A stretch of 10,016 bases of DNA from positions 1-10,016 of the forward strand of contig JAHIEH010000035.1 of the NCBI GenBank assembly GCA_018901675.1. Direction: 5' to 3'. Source of the stretch: Nanobdellota archaeon. GTDB taxonomy: Archaea > Nanobdellota > Nanobdellia > Pacearchaeales > GW2011-AR1. Made by a program: the position numbers and the translations under genes. The notes beneath the pieces were generated by a model. The model was not told the DNA's origin. It was given only the letters and a program-made list of their open reading frames with translations, and made no database searches. Each line of letters starts with the position of its first letter. Position 1 is the stretch's first letter. Positions 7,001 through 10,016 of the stretch are shown in pieces.

Positions 7001-8008
7001 CTATTTTACACTGCTTAAAAAATCATTTAATACATTATAATTTTTTTCTACATTCTTTCCTATTTTAAATTCATAAGTTTTGCTGTGAGTTAAAATATAT
7101 ATTAAAGCGTTTAATCTTGATAAGCTAATATTTGCTTTTGAAAATGCTTCTTTTGTATTCTTCAGCAAGAAAAATGCTAAGGACTGCTGTAGTTCTAATC
7201 CTAAAACCATGCTTTTTAGCAAAGGAATGAACAGCCTGTGCTTAGCTGTGCTTTTTATATAGCTTTTTTCTGACAAGATTCTTTTTCCGAGGATTATTAT
7301 TTTGGGTTCTGCTTGGTGAGACAGATTGGATTTATCCACATTTATTAGCACTTTATCGCTGTATTTTCCTCTTTTCATTAATCTTCCTTTGAATCTTTTT
7401 GTAATATTAATTGCGTCATTTTTTCTTATACCCCATACAAAATGCAATCCATATAGTTTTCCTTTTTTAAACAAGACAATGTCTTCTGAAAGGACTTTAA
7501 TTTCTGGACTTTCTAGGAACTTTAGGGCAAGGGTTGTTTTTCCTGCTCCTGGAGGCAAAAGGAGAATTACGCCTTTTTTGTTTTTTTCCAAAGCTAAGCA
7601 GTGTATTCTGTGAAATCCTGCTTTGTCCAGTTCTTCTCCAAGAAGAGATTCAAAAGACAAGCAAAAAATTTCATATAATCTGTCTTTTGAACTGCAGTAT
7701 ATATTAATTGTTTTGTCATCAATTCTGTATATCGCTAATGCTTTGCCGAAAAAATCAATTATTCTTGTGTTTTTTGATTCATAAACAATATAATCCTCAT
7801 GATATTTTTTTGCAGTTAGCTCGGGAAGTTTGCTATAGTCTGGAAATTGTAAAAATAAATTGAATTTTAGATTGTAATCCATATCACTTTTTTGGCGTGT
7901 GAGGTAATAATTATAATCATGTTCAATCCAGCTGCTAATCTCTTTGTTGGAAGTGATGATTATTTTAATTCCATAGACATTCAATTCTGTTTTTGTTGGG
8001 TTTTCCAT
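7001..8008 (-). CDS. HPr kinase-like P-loop kinase (HprK-related)
   Basis: A 335-residue protein. Residues 1-120 form a beta-rich N-terminal part without recognised motifs. The kinase core begins at GFHRIHCLALEK (131-142), the usual short-histidine strand before the P-loop (His133, His136). Then come VILLLPPGAGKTTLAL (147-162; Walker A with Gly154, Gly156, Lys157, Thr158) and VLSEDIVLF (172-180), where Glu175-Asp176 stands in place of the Asp-Asp of HprK. I find no counterpart of the later RGxGxxDI signature of true HPr kinase/phosphorylase, and no HPr or PTS gene is near. It is therefore a member of the wider HprK-like group found in exopolysaccharide and lasso-peptide clusters. The gene begins 28 nt inside the end of the GT4 gene, without SD, indicating strong coupling, and is followed 8 nt later by the methyltransferase. 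It probably phosphorylates a glycan, lipid or peptide of this pathway; substrate unknown. Confidence 0.75.
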   Translation of the reverse strand: MENPTKTELNVYGIKIIITSNKEISSWIEHDYNYYLTRQKSDMDYNLKFNLFLQFPDYSKLPELTAKKYHEDYIVYESKNTRIIDFFGKALAIYRIDDKTINIYCSSKDRLYEIFCLSFESLLGEELDKAGFHRIHCLALEKNKKGVILLLPPGAGKTTLALKFLESPEIKVLSEDIVLFKKGKLYGLHFVWGIRKNDAINITKRFKGRLMKRGKYSDKVLINVDKSNLSHQAEPKIIILGKRILSEKSYIKSTAKHRLFIPLLKSMVLGLELQQSLAFFLLKNTKEAFSKANISLSRLNALIYILTHSKTYEFKIGKNVEKNYNVLNDFLSSVK

Positions 8009-9162
8009 TTTTTAATTATGTTTAAATAATATTCTTCTAACTCTTTAGTTATGCAGTTCCAGTCAAATTTCTGGAGGTTTTTCTTATCTTCTTTGTTTAT
8101 CTGTTTTCTGAGATTTTCATTTTTTAATAATTCTTTTATTGCTATGGCAAGAGACCGAGGGTTATTTTTCACAATTAATTGGTTTTTGTATCTATCTGAG
8201 ATAAGCTCTTTTGAGGCGCTCATTTCATTATTCACTACGATTGTTGGTAAACCGCAGGCCATTGCTTCAACCACCACAATTCCAAAACCTTCTAATAATG
8301 AAGGCAGGACAAATATTTTTGAAGATTTCATCTCTTTGTAAACATCTTCTTGCTTTTTTAAGAAACCAGTAAAAGCAACATTTTTTTCAAGATTTAGCCC
8401 CTTTGTTAAAGATTCAAGCTTTTTTCTTTCTGGGCCATCGCCGATAATATTTACTTTTATGCTTGGAAATTCTTTTTTTAATAAACCTACAGATTGTATT
8501 AACAATGGCACATTTTTTTGGTGGGTTAATCTTCCAACAAAAATAATATCATACATCTCTCTTCGTGTTTTGATAGGATTTATTGAATTTATTTTGTCCA
8601 TGTCTATTCCATCATAATTCACAAAAATGTTCTTTTCTTTAACTCCCTCATTTATCAATTGTTTTTTGGTTGTTTGGGAGATAGCAATGTGGTTTTTTGT
8701 AAGATTTTTTACGCTTTTTTCAATAATTTTACCAAAAAAACCTTTTAATTTTCCAAGATAACTGTGCCAATAGCCCCCCCAGTATTGATGCCAGGTAAAG
8801 ACTAACGGGGTTTTTTTGAGAATAGATACAAGCTTGCATGTAAAACAATGGAAATAAACAAAACTGGAAGTGTCTATAATGCCAAATTTTTCTGAGTTTA
8901 AAGGCTTGAAAAGTTTAATTGCAAAGTTTATTGGCTCAAATATGGTTCTTTTTCCACTAAAACTATATAATTTCTTATATCTACACACCCCATGTAATGT
9001 TATACCCTCTTTTTTAATAATATCTGGGCCTTTCCATAGCTTAACTCCAAATAAATGGACTTCGTGCTTTTTCGCAAGTCTTTTGGCTATTTCGTAGTTT
9101 CTTAGCTCTGCTCCTCCTATGTTAAAAGGATAAATCATGTCATAAACTATTGCTATTTTCAT
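7981..9162 (-). CDS. GT4 family glycosyltransferase (GT-B fold)
   Basis: A 393-residue cytoplasmic or membrane-peripheral enzyme that adds a sugar from a nucleotide donor to a growing glycan, with retention of configuration. The N-terminal acceptor domain opens with KIAIVYDMIYPFNIGGAEL (2-20), containing the GGAE loop, and has FTWHQYW (122-128). The second domain has IIFVGRLTHQKNVPLLIQ (206-223), NIIGDGPERKKLE (238-250), FTGFL (264-268), and LPSLLEGFGIVVVEAMACGLP (286-306) with the EX7E pair Glu291 and Glu299. NYDGID (182-187) replaces the usual PNGID. The chosen ATG is the first Met before this opening strand. It has a strong TATA box (9217-9225, minus strand) and no SD. It is the first gene of the four-gene operon and overlaps the kinase gene by 28 nt. 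Length and motif order are those of a complete GT4 enzyme; sugar and acceptor are not readable. Confidence 0.9.
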   Translation of the reverse strand: MKIAIVYDMIYPFNIGGAELRNYEIAKRLAKKHEVHLFGVKLWKGPDIIKKEGITLHGVCRYKKLYSFSGKRTIFEPINFAIKLFKPLNSEKFGIIDTSSFVYFHCFTCKLVSILKKTPLVFTWHQYWGGYWHSYLGKLKGFFGKIIEKSVKNLTKNHIAISQTTKKQLINEGVKEKNIFVNYDGIDMDKINSINPIKTRREMYDIIFVGRLTHQKNVPLLIQSVGLLKKEFPSIKVNIIGDGPERKKLESLTKGLNLEKNVAFTGFLKKQEDVYKEMKSSKIFVLPSLLEGFGIVVVEAMACGLPTIVVNNEMSASKELISDRYKNQLIVKNNPRSLAIAIKELLKNENLRKQINKEDKKNLQKFDWNCITKELEEYYLNIIKKWKTQQKQN

Positions 9163-9216
9163 CTTATTCTGTTATAAAGTTTTTGATTTTGTAAGAAAAG
9201 ACAAATTCTTTTTAAG

Positions 9217-9225
9217 TTTATATAT
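9217..9225 (-). promoter_or_regulatory. TATA box for the minus-strand operon
   Basis: The minus strand reads ATATATAAA here. With a start of transcription about 26 nt downstream (near 9195), the mRNA would have a leader of about 33 nt before the ATG of the GT4 gene at 9162. A direct repeat (ttaagttta at 9212-9220 and 9234-9242, plus strand) overlaps and flanks this box. Confidence 0.5.
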
Positions 9226-9263
9226 GTTAAGAGTTAAGTTTAAATATACCTTTGGATTTAAAG

Positions 9264-9272
9264 TTATATAAA
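9264..9272 (+). promoter_or_regulatory. TATA box for the secreted-protein gene
   Basis: TTATATAAA is preceded by a purine-rich BRE-like stretch (aaag, 9260-9263). Transcription would start about 26 nt after its centre, near 9294, leaving a leader of roughly 114 nt before the ATG at 9408. It is divergent from the operon promoter about 45 bp away, so both could be controlled from one site. Confidence 0.5.
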
Positions 9273-9293
9273 AAAGAGAAGATGAAAACAGGA

Positions 9294-9407
9294 AATTTTC
9301 AGTTCCGGAAAAATCAGAGATTTTTTGGACCAGAAAATCCCAAGAACGAAAGGATTTTCTCGGTATTCAAACTCTTACTGTGTATATGCGGGAGGGCACG
9401 AGTTTAA
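9294..9407 (+). promoter_or_regulatory. Long 5' leader with three consecutive hairpins and a displayed RBS
   Basis: Three stems follow each other. Hairpin 1 (9304-9329) has arms 9304-9315 and 9319-9329 with two G-U pairs, one bulge and an AGA loop. Hairpin 2 (9332-9360) has perfect 9-bp arms (agaaaatcc / ggattttct) and an 11-nt loop. Hairpin 3 (9369-9405) has aaactc paired with gagttt and gtg with cac, and carries the GGAGGG in its loop, ending 2 nt before the ATG. In a second fold, cuctt (9372-9376) could pair with gggag (9390-9394) and hide the RBS. This suggests translational control; no known riboswitch class was recognised. Confidence 0.4.
9391..9396 (+). promoter_or_regulatory. Strong Shine-Dalgarno GGAGGG that fixes the start at 9408
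   Basis: GGAGGG ends 11 nt before the ATG at 9408 and 17 nt before the next in-frame ATG (9414), so the first is preferred. It stands out because the genes of the minus-strand operon have no SD at all. Confidence 0.65.
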
Positions 9408-10016
9408 ATGAGAATGAAAAAGCTATTTGTAGTTATCGCAATTGGTATGTTTTTGATTACTATGTTTGCAATAGCAGCAGCTGAAGCTAATGAAACAAAT
9501 GTTTCTGAAACTGCAACTGCCAGTGAAGCAGAGGCAACAGCTATAGAAGGAGATATTACACAAAGAGTAGAAGATGTGTCATCTCCCAAAGAGATTTCTG
9601 GTGAAGTTCAAAAATATGTTGAAGAATTTGTTGAGAAAAAAGGAGTAAAAGCCGAGAAAATCAACAAAGTAAGTAGAGTTAATTTTGAGGATTTGCCTAA
9701 AGAAGTCAATATTGAAAATGTGAATGACGCTAATCTTGCTATTTATGGGGTGGATTATAATGAAAGTTCAAATGAAGGCGAGCAGGCAAAAAAAGTTTTT
9801 GTAATTACATATTCCGTAGATAAATTAAGAAGCCAGGGCGATTTGATTATTGCCCAGGACAAAAGAGAGTTTTTGAATTTTGGCTCTTCTGAAAAGATGA
9901 CAGCTCCTGGATTTTTGGATACTGCTACTGGAGTTGAGACTTCTCTTGAGAATGGCTATGTTATGATGAGAAGCGGAAGCATTACCGGAATATCCACAGG
10001 ATTAAATGTTGATAAA
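9408..10016 (+). CDS. Secreted/surface protein with signal peptide (3' end outside window)
   Basis: The frame is open for 203 codons to the right edge, so only the N-terminal part is visible. Residues 1-27 are a clear Sec signal peptide: basic MRMKK, a hydrophobic core (6-22), then AIAAAEA with a likely cleavage after an A-x-A (about residue 25-27). Immediately after cleavage comes a Thr/Ser/Ala/Glu-rich linker (28-48) holding two adjacent N-X-S/T sequons, NET (28) and NVS (31). A third sequon, NES, is at 118. Residues 60-90 are helical and charged, and residues 91-203 look like a mixed alpha/beta domain ending in Gly/Ser/Thr-rich strands. The family is not recognised. It is transcribed divergently from the glycan operon and has a strong SD and a structured leader, which suggests a highly but conditionally expressed envelope protein. 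It is a candidate acceptor for the glycan made next door; that link is inference only. Confidence 0.72.
   Translation, partial: MRMKKLFVVIAIGMFLITMFAIAAAEANETNVSETATASEAEATAIEGDITQRVEDVSSPKEISGEVQKYVEEFVEKKGVKAEKINKVSRVNFEDLPKEVNIENVNDANLAIYGVDYNESSNEGEQAKKVFVITYSVDKLRSQGDLIIAQDKREFLNFGSSEKMTAPGFLDTATGVETSLENGYVMMRSGSITGISTGLNVDK

Noticed and set aside
7326..7613. 95-codon plus-strand frame opposite the kinase gene
   Set aside because: Antisense to the Walker A region of a motif-supported gene; its translation shows no domain.
7001..8008. ABC-transporter ATPase as an alternative for the P-loop protein
   Set aside because: There is no LSGGQ signature or Q-loop, and the strand before the P-loop and the SED segment after it fit the HprK-like group.
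8051..8341. 96-codon plus-strand frame opposite the GT4 gene
   Set aside because: Phe/Ser-rich shadow of the C-terminal GT4 domain, which carries the EX7E motif on the other strand.
9172..9179. TTATAAAG as TATA box of the GT4 gene
   Set aside because: Its centre is only about 13 nt from the ATG at 9162, too close for transcription to start before the start codon; the box at 9217-9225 fits better.
9404..9589. 61-codon minus-strand frame over the start of the secreted-protein gene
   Set aside because: Ala/Ser/Val-rich mirror of the signal peptide and linker; the plus strand has SD, signal peptide and long open frame.

Overview
The window looks like a low-GC archaeal genome segment, most likely from a small-genome DPANN-type lineage (Woesearchaeota/Pacearchaeota-like). 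This is an inference. Coding DNA is very A/T-rich, and isolated TATA boxes sit about 25 nt upstream of starts instead of bacterial -35/-10 pairs. One gene appears leaderless, and most internal genes lack Shine-Dalgarno (SD) sequences. A low-GC bacterium of the candidate phyla type is not fully excluded. No rRNA, tRNA, CRISPR array, transposase or replication gene was seen.

Layout, left to right. (1) 2-991 (+): the 3' part of a probable surface protein that is open to the left edge. (2) 992-1350: a 359-bp non-coding stretch rich in inverted repeats, including a nested stem of about 68 nt and a 9-bp operator-like palindrome, ending in a TATA box. (3) 1351-4658 (+): a small membrane-anchored extracytoplasmic protein, a polytopic GT-C-like glycosyltransferase with a recent 39-bp internal tandem duplication, a DPM1/AglD-type GT2 glycosyltransferase with a membrane tail, and a frameshifted remnant of another membrane protein. 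(4) 4681-9162 (-, convergent): a tightly packed four-gene operon, transcribed GT4 glycosyltransferase, HPr-kinase-like P-loop kinase, class I SAM methyltransferase, nucleotidyltransferase-like protein. (5) 9163-9407: a divergent promoter region plus a structured 5' leader. (6) 9408 to the right edge (+): a secreted or surface protein with a signal peptide and N-glycosylation sequons.

Taken together this is a cell-surface glycan locus. The plus-strand genes supply a lipid-phosphate sugar synthase (GT2) and a membrane transferase that would use such donors (GT-C). The minus-strand operon supplies a cytoplasmic GT4 and three tailoring enzymes. The most interesting part is that tailoring trio. 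An HprK-like kinase beside a nucleotidyltransferase recalls the kinase/nucleotidyltransferase pair of some bacterial lasso-peptide clusters. A kinase beside a methyltransferase recalls the WbdD-type methyl-phosphate cap on O-antigen. No HPr or PTS gene is visible, so the kinase substrate here is unknown.

The flanking secreted proteins are possible recipients of the glycan. The right-hand one is preceded by an unusually long leader with three consecutive hairpins, the last of which presents a strong GGAGGG ribosome-binding site next to the start codon.
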